This document shows, one piece after another, positions 55,059 to 64,000 of a stretch of 64,000 nucleotides of DNA. The stretch is from contig RHPI01003156.1 in the NCBI GenBank assembly GCA_009103225.1, positions 829,339 to 893,338 of the forward strand, read 5' to 3'. Positions within the stretch are counted from its first letter, which is position 1; every line of letters begins with the position of its first letter. The notes beneath the pieces were generated by a model. It was not told the origin of the DNA. It did not search any database and saw nothing but the letters and a program-made list of their open reading frames with translations. Position numbers and translations under genes: made by a program. The DNA is from Chlorokybus atmophyticus (taxonomy: Eukaryota > Streptophyta > Chlorokybophyceae > Chlorokybales > Chlorokybaceae).

Positions 55059-56900
55059 CTACCGACTGTGTGGGGGACCGTTGATGCGGCAGTCATCGCA
55101 CCAGTACTCCCACAAGGGTACTGCGTCCAGTGGAGGGTCAAGGCAATAGCAGTGCATGCCTTGATTACAGCCGTCGCATAACATCATCAATGGGTCGTCG
55201 TCGGCGCTGCCACACTTCTCGCATCGGGTGCTGCGCAGCGGACGCGGGTGCTGGATCTTGGTGAAGCCAGCAATGTAGGGGAGATGACAGGGCGCACAGT
55301 TGACCATGTTGTCCTTCATGCGCTCGCCTCGTTGTCCCAACAGGTCCAGTACCCCTGTGGGGTGCACCTTCAATACCTTGTAGACAGCACGCCCGACGGA
55401 GGTATCGAGGGTGTCGCGTGTAGACGCCATACGGTAGACGAAGTCTCCTGACTCGAAGCGGCGCTCCCGCTCCTTGTAGAAACCACTGCGCACACGCTCG
55501 TAACGCAGCGTGTCGCGGTGCTGCGCGATGCGCAGGTTGTTGAAGGCCATGGGGACTGTGTGTTCGAACAGCGCACTGCGCACTGTCAGATCATACAACA
55601 TCTCGTCGGGGTTGTCGAGATTGTCCACCACTCTGTCGACCTCCTGCTGTGCGCGGAAAGGGAGCAATGGCTGCCTTCCGAACAGTAGATAGTATGGGCT
55701 GTACTCTCGCAGGGCTGCCTGCTTGGACAGCCGGTAGCCCATTGCTACCCATGGGAGGTGATCATCCCAGGTATTCTTCTCGTAGGCGAGGACGTACTTG
55801 CGCAGTGCCTTCTTGATGGTCTGCACGGTACGCTCGGCGAGGCCGTCGGCCTGCGGGTGGTCGCGTGAGGTGCGACGGTGGTCGATGAAGCATCTGTCGA
55901 TAAGCTTGTCGAAGGCTCCTCTGAACTCCGTACCCTGGTCGGTGATGACTTCAGCGCAGCTGCCGAAACGTCCGAGTACATGGGAGAGGAAAGCCTGGGC
56001 TACTCCCTCACTGCTCTTGTCGGGCAGGGGCACCAGCTCCACCCACTTGGAGAAGTGCTCGATCATGACGAGGATGTAGCGGTTGCCTCGCGCTGAGGGC
56101 GCTAGGTCTCCGAGGATGTCCAGTCCCCAGCGGTAGAACAACCCGGAAATGGGAAGGGGATGCAAGGTGGCATTGCGCGTGTTGAGGCTGGCGCGAACCA
56201 TGTCACACTGCTGACAGTTGCTGACGAACTCCCGCACCTGTCTGTGCACCCCATACCACCAATACTGGGTCCTGACCAGGCTGACCGTGCGCTTGACACC
56301 GAAGTGCACGAGCTCGGTGTGAAGGGAGGAGATGATGCCTTCACGTGCAGCTGGTGTGGGGACCTCCGGATCTGCATCTTGTATCCGTCGATACAGCCTG
56401 TCGTTGGCCCAGCGGTAACGCTGAGTGCGTTGTCGGACGCGGTCCTTCTCGCGTGCGCTCATGCCTACTGGAAGTTGTCCAGTCTGAAGCAGTGCGAGGG
56501 ATGGCTCGTCCAGCCAGATGTCTTGTCGTGTGTCGGTGGGTGCCAGCTCCTCATCATCCACCTCAGGGTCGGCAGCGATTGCTTCTTCTGATAAAGGATC
56601 GGTGGTGATGGCGGGCTCGAGAGCGGGCATGTCCCCGTCTGCTGCTGCCTCTGTGGTCTGAGTCCTGCGTCCCGAACGTAGCGCAGCGACAGCGAACATG
56701 GTGGCCACACCTGAAGGTGCAGCTGTAGGACCCAACTCATGTCGGGCGCCCGTGGTGTCGTTGGTGCTGAGGTGGGGGTTACGGCTGATGCCATTCGCAT
56801 CCTGGTTGGCAAGGCCTGCGCGGTGTTCCACCTCGAAGTCGTACTCTTGGAGCAGCAGCGCCCATCGTGCTAACTTTCCTGTCAAGTGCTGGTTGTTCAT
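55059..56900 (-). CDS. Integrase with C-terminal PHD finger (gypsy)
   Basis: 613 residues from ATG 56900, but really the downstream part of Pol: five codons upstream is the RNase H motif TDH-TAA-PLKWL. RNase H end near residue 10-45 (FEVEHRAGLANQDANGISR). Integrase zinc module SLHTELVHFGVKRT...CQQCDM (~195-240), catalytic core DILGDLAP, VITDQGTEFRGAF and HPQADGLAERTVQ (D, D, E). The C-terminus (560-604, nt 55223-55089) is a PHD finger: CEKC, MLCDGC, MHCYCLDPPL, WCDDC, all eight C4HC3 ligands present plus an acidic DDDP before it. PHD fingers read histone H3 tails, so the domain could steer insertion to chromatin marks. Stop TAG just before the polypurine tract. Confidence 0.5.
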   Translation of the reverse strand: MNNQHLTGKLARWALLLQEYDFEVEHRAGLANQDANGISRNPHLSTNDTTGARHELGPTAAPSGVATMFAVAALRSGRRTQTTEAAADGDMPALEPAITTDPLSEEAIAADPEVDDEELAPTDTRQDIWLDEPSLALLQTGQLPVGMSAREKDRVRQRTQRYRWANDRLYRRIQDADPEVPTPAAREGIISSLHTELVHFGVKRTVSLVRTQYWWYGVHRQVREFVSNCQQCDMVRASLNTRNATLHPLPISGLFYRWGLDILGDLAPSARGNRYILVMIEHFSKWVELVPLPDKSSEGVAQAFLSHVLGRFGSCAEVITDQGTEFRGAFDKLIDRCFIDHRRTSRDHPQADGLAERTVQTIKKALRKYVLAYEKNTWDDHLPWVAMGYRLSKQAALREYSPYYLLFGRQPLLPFRAQQEVDRVVDNLDNPDEMLYDLTVRSALFEHTVPMAFNNLRIAQHRDTLRYERVRSGFYKERERRFESGDFVYRMASTRDTLDTSVGRAVYKVLKVHPTGVLDLLGQRGERMKDNMVNCAPCHLPYIAGFTKIQHPRPLRSTRCEKCGSADDDPLMMLCDGCNQGMHCYCLDPPLDAVPLWEYWCDDCRINGPPHSR

Positions 56901-58738
56901 TAGCCACTTGAGGGGTTAATGGTCAGTGACCAGTTGGAACTGCCGTCCAAACAGGAAGGGTCGGAAGAAGGAGATGGCCCACACTGCGGCGAGACACTCC
57001 CCTTTGTAGCTGCTGTAGTTGGCCTCAGCACTGTTGTTGCTGCGGCTGGCGTACGACACTACGCGCTCCTTCTTGTTGTTGTCATGCTGTACGAGCACGG
57101 CCTCCATGCCGAGCTTGCTCCAGTCTGTGTGCAAAATGAACGACCGGGTAGTCAGGGCGTTGCAGAATGGGAGCTGTGGTGAGGCGGAGCTTCAGTTCCT
57201 GAAAGGCCTCCTGTTGTGCCTCCTTCCACAAGAACTCGGTGTCCTTCTTCAGTAGTTCGTTGAGAGGCCTTGCGATCTTGGCAAAGTCTTGAACAAACCG
57301 TCGGTAATAGTTGGCAAGGCCGAGGAAGGCCCGCAGCCGCGTGAGGTTTGTGGGGGCAGGGATAGCCACCAGTGCCTTCACTTTGGCCTGCTGTACGTAC
57401 ACACCATGGGGCACAATCATATGTCCTAAGTAGTGTACCTTGTGGGTGAAGAAGGTGCACTTGTCAGGGTGCACCGTCATCCCGACTTCCTTCAGCCTCA
57501 GTAGCACCTCTTCGATGTGCTGGAGATGCTCCTCATTGCTGTGACTGAAGATGAGGATGTCGTCGATGTAGCAGCGCGCGAAGTCCAACCCCTTGAGGGC
57601 TTTGTCCATGACGCGCTGGAACTTGGCCGGAGCGTTCTTCAGTCCGAAGGGCATGACCTTCCACTGGTACAGCTGCCGGTTTCCCCAGAAGGAAGTCTTG
57701 TGCTTGTCCTCCCTCCTTGATGGCGATCTGGTTGTACCCTTGGCGCATATCCAGGATACAAAAGACCGTGCAGTCTCCTACATCGTCAAAGATGCCTTCT
57801 GCAGTAGGCATCGGATACCTGTCCTGCTTGGTCTTGTTGTTGAGGGGGCGATAGTCGCCACACATGCGCCGGTCTGTCCAGTTGCCTGCTGAATCTTTCT
57901 TCAGGGGCATGACGGTCGCGGCCGCAAAGTCCGATGTGGACTCCTCGATCAGGCCTGCATCTAGCAGCGCCTTGCACCTCTGTTCCACCAAGTCTTCTTC
58001 TAGCTTGGAGAGGCGGTACTGTCTTCTAAACACCGGTTCGGTGTCCATTAATTCAATGTCCATCTGGTATGCTGAGCAGATGCCCAGCTCCTTCACACTG
58101 AAGCTGAATTGGCTCCTCCACTTGTTGAAGAGAGCCTCGAGTTGCTCTCGAGTCTGGCCTGTGGCTAGCGGTCCAATGGCGTGGGACCACGAGGTAGCGT
58201 TGGCCACCACTGGAATGTATTCCACAGTGACTGCTGCCTGCTCCTCCATGTGGGCGGTCTCGAGGGCGGTATGTGCTGCTTTGGTCTCTGAAAAGCGAGC
58301 AATCCACCCCCCAGCCAGGTGTTCGAGCTCCTGGAAGGACACATGGCGGTCCTGGAGAGCAAAGCACATTTCCAAGTACCACACCATGCTGTTCTGATCC
58401 ATGGCGCGCCCTAACAACTGACATTGTTGACTGGTTGTCAGCGTGGAGCTTGTGATGCTGCCTGGAAAGAATCCCATAGCACGCTCGCGCTCGCGGGCAT
58501 TGGGTTCTTTCAGCTGTCCAGTGTTGGAGTCCAACACCATGCCGTCGCCTGCATTGCGGAACGCGTAGGAGCCTGGATAGGATACAAGTGTGGGTAGCGC
58601 GCGGCGCGGCTGACCAGGCTGGTTGCACTGGTAGAAGTGGTGGTGGTCAAGGCGTGTGACTGGTTGCGCTGTGCATCCTGGGTCCAGGATGTCATCGACG
58701 ACGAGATTTTGTGGCCGGGTTTGTGGCCGGAAGCATCC
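56901..58738 (-). pseudogene. RT and RNase H of the PHD gypsy element, lightly broken
   Basis: The frame continues from the protease ORF after TGA (58742-58744) through QPGQPRRALPTLVSYPGSYA and ERERAMGFFPGS to RT: YRLSKLEEDLVEQ, MCGDYRPLNNKTKQDRYPMP, FCILDMRQGYNQIAIKE. An extra G near 57713 shifts the frame; it resumes KVMPFGLKNAPAKFQ with the catalytic CYIDDILIFSHS (YIDD intact) and RAFLGLANYYRRFVQDFA. A second one-base shift near 57140 precedes RNase H HTDWSKLGMEAVLVQHD and NYSSYKGECLAAVWA. TAA at 56916-56918 falls in TDH-x-PLKW. Without these breaks it would copy the element RNA into cDNA. Confidence 0.5.
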
Positions 58739-58741
58739 GCC

Positions 58742-60697
58742 TCACAGGACTGCATCATCCTCATCCCAATGTGGTCGAAACCATGCCTGCTCAGTCCAGC
58801 AGTCCAGCCCCATGCCGACAGGGAAGTTGCAGTCCTGTCCCAACAGTAGGTCAAAAGACCCGGCATCGGTGACCACACACCTTTGTACAATCTCGGTGCT
58901 GTGGGAAGGGTTTAGTCCTGTGAGGCGGATGCTCACAGCCTGCTTGGTAAGGCCGAGTACCTTGTCGCGGTTGCCGGTTGCGATGTCCAGCTGGTAGGGA
59001 CAGGGAAGCAGCTCAGCGCTGGTGATGCCGAGATCTCGTGCGAGATAGCGCCCAATGATGACAGGCTGTGCTCCAGTGTCCAGCATCACGTGTTTGGGTG
59101 CCCGCCCATTGACGGTCACGTGCTTGCCTTGGTTGGCGATCATGGCTGCATTGGCGTTGATGCGCAGCCTCTTCAAGCGACGGAACCTCTTGCGTGGAGA
59201 GACTGTTGCTTTATTCTCATCTGCGGGGCCTGACCGTAGGGCAGCCAGGGCTCCTCTGCCTGATGGATCTTGTGGGCCTCCTTGTCCTCGGCTTTGTCCA
59301 AACCGTCCTTGTCGCGGTTGCTGGTACACGCGTGGTGGCCTAGGCACTGGAGGTGCTGCTGCAACCTGTCCAAGTGGAGGTGCAGGAGGGTTGACCCTCT
59401 GTGCAGCTGTTGTCATGCCAGGAGGAGTGGCCAGTGGCTGTGGCGGGAACCCTGGAGGACCTGGTGTTTGCGGGACTGCCTCTCGTGCAGCCTGCTCCTC
59501 TGCATAGGTCCATCGCACAGCATGGGCTGCCTCTCTGACTAGTGTACCTTCCCATGTCGCCGTCGCATTATTTTCCGCATCTATATAGCGATGGTTCTGA
59601 GGCATGGGCTGCAGGTACACTGCGCGTAGGAGCCGCGCTCTCATGTCGTGGGTGATGGTGGGCACCCTGAGGATCCCTGCCATGTAAGCATCCCATTTGC
59701 CGTTGACCACTCCCACTTCCAGCACTGTGATTGCTCGTGTGCGTACAGTGAGCCGGGTCTCTGGCTGTTGGACATGCTGCTCGTAAGCAGTGGCGATGCG
59801 CCTGCGCTGACGTCCTGCCTCCACTCCTGGCAAACTCAGTATCGCCTCCAAAGCTCCCTCCAGAGTGTCAGTGGCGGCGGAAGCCACTTCATTATAGGCT
59901 TGCCGTATGGAGCGAAGGAATGCGTCCACCCACGCTATTCTGGCGTCGAAAGCGAACAACGGGACTGCAGGATGGTTGGTAACCAGCCACGTCACTAACC
60001 GTGCGCGTGCCGCGTTGCCATTGTCTCGCATCCCAAGCATCTGCCGCAGTCCGATGCCTTCTTGCCGATGCAGCATGGTTGCTTGTCGCAACAGAGCAGT
60101 GCGTAGTTGTTGCTCTCCAACCAGTCCTGCTCCATCTCTTTGTGTACACCCTTGTGGTGTAAGGTAGCCCCTCCCTGGCTCCCTTTGGTCCTTAGGTAGA
60201 TCCTCCACCAGCGCAGGCAGCAACGGGGCGATCACCCCCCTGGTTTGTTGAGCCAACGCCCTCGCTTGGTCAGAGTTGGTCTCGACGAAGAGCGGAGTGG
60301 TGCTGGAGGATGGACCAGCAGTTGGTGACTGAGGTATTGGTGCACGTGTAGCTTCAAGAGCTTGTTCACGTGCAGCAATGGCGGCAGCTTGATCCTGTCG
60401 CCAATGATATGCTTGTTCCAGTGCGTGGTAGCGCTGATGAAGACGAGCGGTTGTAGGAGGTCCGAGTGCTTCATCAGTGCCCAAAGGCAGGTCGGCTGCG
60501 TCGGCGATTCGCTGCTGGATGGCGTCTCGGCGGTCCCGATATGTGTCCAACGGGCTGGGTTCAACGGTGGTGGTTGGCATGCGTGCAGGCTGGCGCGGGG
60601 CGGTCTGCATGTTGTTGTGCAACGCCCCGAGCAGCTGCAGAGCCAACTCCAACACTACAGGTGGGCTGTAGCTGATCAAAAACACCCTGTCACGCAT
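58742..60697 (-). CDS. Second polyprotein ORF with retropepsin at its C-terminus
   Basis: 651 residues, ATG at 60697. It is in the same frame as gag (TGA at 60872-60874) and as the RT segment beyond its own TGA. Residues ~1-440 are helical and unrecognised (GLRQMLGMRDNGNAARARLV, VVNGKWDAYMAGILRVPTI), perhaps a second capsid-like or spacer region. A Pro/Gly/Gln-rich, basic linker follows (~440-515). Protease: KHVMLDTGAQPVIIGRYL near 540-560, with the catalytic DTG. The family enzyme is a dimeric aspartic protease that cuts the polyprotein. Confidence 0.5.
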   Translation of the reverse strand: MRDRVFLISYSPPVVLELALQLLGALHNNMQTAPRQPARMPTTTVEPSPLDTYRDRRDAIQQRIADAADLPLGTDEALGPPTTARLHQRYHALEQAYHWRQDQAAAIAAREQALEATRAPIPQSPTAGPSSSTTPLFVETNSDQARALAQQTRGVIAPLLPALVEDLPKDQREPGRGYLTPQGCTQRDGAGLVGEQQLRTALLRQATMLHRQEGIGLRQMLGMRDNGNAARARLVTWLVTNHPAVPLFAFDARIAWVDAFLRSIRQAYNEVASAATDTLEGALEAILSLPGVEAGRQRRRIATAYEQHVQQPETRLTVRTRAITVLEVGVVNGKWDAYMAGILRVPTITHDMRARLLRAVYLQPMPQNHRYIDAENNATATWEGTLVREAAHAVRWTYAEEQAAREAVPQTPGPPGFPPQPLATPPGMTTAAQRVNPPAPPLGQVAAAPPVPRPPRVYQQPRQGRFGQSRGQGGPQDPSGRGALAALRSGPADENKATVSPRKRFRRLKRLRINANAAMIANQGKHVTVNGRAPKHVMLDTGAQPVIIGRYLARDLGITSAELLPCPYQLDIATGNRDKVLGLTKQAVSIRLTGLNPSHSTEIVQRCVVTDAGSFDLLLGQDCNFPVGMGLDCWTEQAWFRPHWDEDDAVL

Positions 60698-60871
60698 CGG
60701 CGGTGCAGTGCCAGCAAGGATCTCATCTTCTAACTGGTGTTGAGTGAGTGCTGGAAGGGTGTGAACCTCTGGTAGCGGGAAGACGCGATCATCGCGAGCG
60801 ACACGCGTGGTGCGCTCCCCCCCCCGACCGAAGGCGATGGTAGTGGGGTCTGCTCCGCGCAGGATGGTCTC

Positions 60872-63353
60872 TCATGCTCGCTCAGCTTGCTGACCAGTTG
60901 GGACAGCCTGCGTGACGTCGAGAGCGGGCAGAGTGGCTGCGCGCGTCGCTGCAGAGACAGCGGGCTCGACGATGGCCATTGTGGCAGTTGCGACTGTATC
61001 GGTCGGTGGTGCGAGAGTTGTCTCAACGCCTACGGACAGAGGCACTGCTGCAGTGGGAAGTGCACCGCCCACTGGTGCAGATTCGGTAGAGATGGCGGCT
61101 GCTGCCAGTGTGCTCACCAGCGTCGGCGTCACGGTGCCCACCGGTGTACCAGGTTGTGGTGCAACTGGAGTGGGTACCGCTGACGTTGGTGGAGCCGACG
61201 TTGTAGCCGGTGTGGCTGTTGCTACGGAGGCAGCACCACTGGTGGCTTCGGAGGAGGTGCCTGCTGATGTTGTTGCAGCTTCCCCTCGTGCTCGTCGTGA
61301 TGGTTGAACGCGGGACGGAGTGTTCCTGTCTCTCTCGCGTTTTGCAGCCATCAGCGCCCATCGGGCAGCGTAGCAGGCGCGGTAGTCCTGCTCCTTGTCT
61401 TCCTCCAAGCGCGCCATACGCGCCATGAGGGCTGCCATATGGTCATCAGCTGGTGGGTTGGCTGAAGCCTTGGCGGCAACAGCAGCAGCGCGCGGACGTG
61501 TCTCTGGTCCCTTACGCTGAGGAGGTCTGTTCTTCCCCCTGTAGCCTTGCTCTTCCTTGCGAACACTGGCGTTGTTGTTGTTGTTACTGCCACCAGCGTT
61601 GTTGCTGTTGTGGGCTCCAGTGTTGTTGCTATTGTAGCCACTGAAGTGGTTGCCAGTGTGGCCCCCAGTGTTGTTGCTGTTGTAGCCACTGAAGTTGTTG
61701 CCAGTGTGGCCTCCAGTGTTGTTGCTGTTGTAGCCACCGAAGTAGTTGTGGTTGTAGCTGTTGGCGGGCCTCAACTCTGGGAACTTGAGCCAGCAGACTG
61801 ACTCCAAATGACCAGTCTTGTGACAGTGGTCGCAAACCAAAGTTGAGTATTCTTCGGTGCACTCCTTTTGGTAGTGCCCATGCCGTCCAAAGCGATGACA
61901 CAGCACAGGGGCAGCAAGTGCAGCATGAGCTGACCGTTTCCCTTTGTCGCGTGCTGGTGGAGCGTCCCGGCCACGGTCGCGGCGAGGAGGCTCAGTTGTC
62001 GTGCTGACTACAGGCCGTACGGCGCTGCGGTTGGTGTCCAGCACTGCCTTCTCATACACCAAGCGCTTGTGGATGGCTTGTGCAGTCTCGAAGGCTTCTT
62101 TGAGGGTGTAGCCAAGGGGCCTGCTGTAGTTCAGAGTCAGGCGTGTCGACTCGCTCAGAGCAGCATCCAACTCATTGACGTATATTACTGCAGCAGCCTC
62201 CTCACTGACAATCTTGTAATCAGTGTCCTTCAGCAGACCTTCCAGTCTGGAGTACAAGCGGAGGGGATCCTCATTGGGCTTGCGTCGGAAGCGTCTCAGC
62301 TCCTCAACCTTGCTGGTGGTCTGAGGAGGGAAGGTACGGCGCAGGGCAGCGTACAGGTCCTTGAGTGGAGAATCAGAGATGGCAGCACCTACGGTGATGG
62401 CTGGTGCGCGCAGTGNAGCTGGTGCGCGTAGTGCTACTGACCCGAGGGTGAAAGCGCTGCCTCCTGCACGAGAGCCAGGTGTTGCTGGAGGTAGAGGAGT
62501 ACCCCACTCTGCGGCTGCCGCTTGCTGTACAGCTCTTTGTTCCTCAATGATGATGGCAGAACGGTCAAGGATGCGGACTCGACGTGTGGCCTCCTTGGAC
62601 TCAACTTCTGCAGGGGTCAAGTTGACAAGTACCAACTCTGGTTCCTCCTCCTCTGCCTGCTTGAGAGCTGCAGCTATGGTCAAGCCTGTTACTGCAACTG
62701 AAGTGGCAGGTGGAACGACACCTGCTGGACGGTGCAGGGATGNTTTTGGACTCAACTTCTGCAGGGGTCAAGTTGACAAGTACCAACTCTGGTTCCTCCT
62801 CCTCTGCCTGCTTGAGAGCTGCAGCTATGGTCAAGCCTGTTACTGCAACTGAAGTGGCAGGTGGAACGACACCTGCTGGACGATGTAGGGATGCAGACGC
62901 TATGGTGCTGGCAAGCTCGCCATAGCCGTCTACTCGATGCAGTTCAGCAACGGACTTCCAGACATCGTGTGCTTCATAATCAAGATACTGAGCAGCAATG
63001 TGGAAAGAGATCTCATCTGACCAGTCTTTGTTCTTCAGTGCTTGCTGCCGCATCTTTGAGTGGAACTTGATGATGAACTCATCCAGCGAGGTGGTGCCGG
63101 CACGTCCGGAGAAGCGCAGGGATGTGGTTGAACTGGAAGATTCCATCTCGTTGTCGTCGCTGTCCGATGATAGTGGAGAAGCTGGATGACGAGGAGTAGA
63201 GTGGAGCGGGGTGAAGCTGGAGATGGAGCGCGAGCCTCTGCTGCTGCGGTCGATGCTTCCGTCACTGGTCCGCTCGTAGGTGAGGTTGGTGGTTGGGCTC
63301 CAACTGCTGAGGTCACCCTCGTCTATTGGGGAGAACGGGGTGGGCCTGCTCAT
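60872..63353 (-). CDS. Gag polyprotein of the PHD gypsy element
   Basis: ATG 63353 (MSRPTPFSPIDEGDLSSW). Ser-rich head, then a capsid-like region with SLDEFIIKFHSKMRQQALKN and, beyond the assembly duplication, FRRKPNEDPLRLYSRLEGLL...ESTRLTLNYSRPLGYTLKEA. One good zinc knuckle CDHCHKTGHLESVC (near 61830) and a degenerate one, CHRFGRHGHYQKEC, where the second Cys is Phe. Then Asn/Gly repeats (GYNSNNTGGHTGN x3), a basic region and a long Ala/Thr/Pro-rich tail ending TGA. Gag packages element RNA. Reading is disturbed by single-N joins at 62416 and 62743. Confidence 0.5.
62596..62894. other. Assembly duplication around a single N in gag
   Basis: 62596-62742 and 62748-62894 are the same ~147-bp sequence except for scattered bases, joined at N 62743. 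A smaller repeat (GCTGGTGCGCG) flanks the N at 62416. These look like overlapping contig ends joined without merging, so the extra segment should not be read as protein repeats. Confidence 0.5.
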
Positions 63354-63568
63354 ACAGCTGGTCCAGAGGTGAAAGGGTAGAGTGCTTGTGCTCTACCGTC
63401 TATCCTGATGCTGTTACCACCCAACACACTAGTGCTTGTGCGCACTATGTGATGACAATGATAACGAATGCCCAGCGATGTATCCCTGGGTGCAGACTGC
63501 ACTATCTGATGCAGATTGCAACACACTCACTTGTGCAAAGAGGGTGACACTGTAAGTCAACAAGCCAC

Positions 63569-64000
63569 TACGATAGGTAGTGCTGTGGACACAGTTCTTT
63601 GCATGAGTGGATAGAATGATACACTGTTAAGTGAGGTGAATGAGTGTGCAACACGTGGATACAACACCCTGACTACTAAAACAACACACCACCGTCAAGC
63701 TCACAGCAATGGCAGGCACAGCGCACAAGAGCATGCACCGTGTCTCACGCAGTAAGGGAATTCTTGGCAACCGGGGCAGCGTGCTTCCAGTTCAAGTCGC
63801 TTCACAAGCTCTTTAGAAACAGAGTCTTTACTTCTTAGTACTCCTAGTACTCACAGTACTCACTTACAGTGTCACCAGCCAGTCTGGTGACGTGACTTCC
63901 TACTTATACATGTCAAATCATGACTGTGCAGTGCCACGCGGGCACTAGGCCAACGGTCACATCGAGGCCTCATGCTATTTCGGAAATCTCCTAAGACTTG
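63569..64000 (-). repeat. 5' LTR of the PHD gypsy element, cut by window edge
   Basis: Matches 54122-54553 almost base for base (CTACGATAGGTAGTGCTGTG on). Adjacent minus-strand sequence TGGCTTGTTGACTTACAG could be the primer site, but it also equals the LTR start, so the primer tRNA is not assigned. Confidence 0.5.

Larger units (their letters stand above)
54122..64000 (-). mobile_element. Ty3/gypsy element with PHD-finger integrase, nearly complete
   Basis: Minus strand from the right LTR (63569 to beyond 64000) through gag, ORF2/protease, RT/RNase H and integrase to the left LTR (54122-55012). Family and order are clear. Coding breaks are few: two TGA between same-frame segments, two one-base shifts in RT/RNase H, one TAA in RNase H, and one assembly duplication in gag. 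It is the youngest element in the window. Confidence 0.5.

Overview
The window is nuclear DNA of a eukaryote. Host genes are split by many short GT-AG introns. They match plant/algal families: a KDM3-type JmjC demethylase, the importin-beta exportin CSE1, a spinster-type MFS carrier, and an EamA carrier with a plastid-transit-like N-terminus. A green or other plastid-bearing alga fits best; the species cannot be named from this sequence. More than half of the window is transposon-derived and mostly decayed.

Layout. 1-6.5 kb: minus-strand KDM3-like gene running off the left edge, with introns filled by CCCTCTC/CCCTAT-type arrays and a ~698-bp tandem repeat that carries part of a JmjC exon. 7.1-13.1 kb: decayed Ty3/gypsy element A (initiator-Met tRNA primer site). 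13.5-17.4 kb: decayed Helitron (HUH Rep plus PIF1 helicase). 18.1-19.7 kb: broken multi-exon gene ending in a GIY-YIG nuclease domain. 19.9-22.8 kb: ~2.95-kb element with ~220-bp terminal inverted repeats, themselves foldbacks, enclosing a broken coiled-coil/RING gene. 22.9-23.3 kb: CATATG-rich tandem units. 24.0-25.66 kb: truncated second copy of element A.

26.1-45.1 kb is the host block: a VOC/glyoxalase-fold gene (+), a putative plastid EamA transporter (+), a repeat-rich stretch with a possible LINE remnant and two long inverted repeats, CSE1 (-), and a divergent spinster-like MFS gene (+) sharing a 338-bp upstream region with CSE1. 47.3-64.0 kb is again retrotransposon: a gag fragment (+), a chromodomain gypsy element (-), an older gypsy fragment (+), and a large, nearly complete gypsy element (-) with LTRs whose integrase ends in a PHD finger.

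Host genes near one another have no obvious shared pathway. The strongest leads are the PHD-tailed integrase, the RING-carrying inverted-repeat element, the GIY-YIG gene beside the Helitron, and the exon-bearing tandem repeat inside the demethylase gene. Many ORFs are broken, and several breaks coincide with N gaps or homopolymers, so assembly error must be separated from biology. Exon boundaries were read by eye from GT-AG sites and remembered family conservation, so they are approximate where stated.
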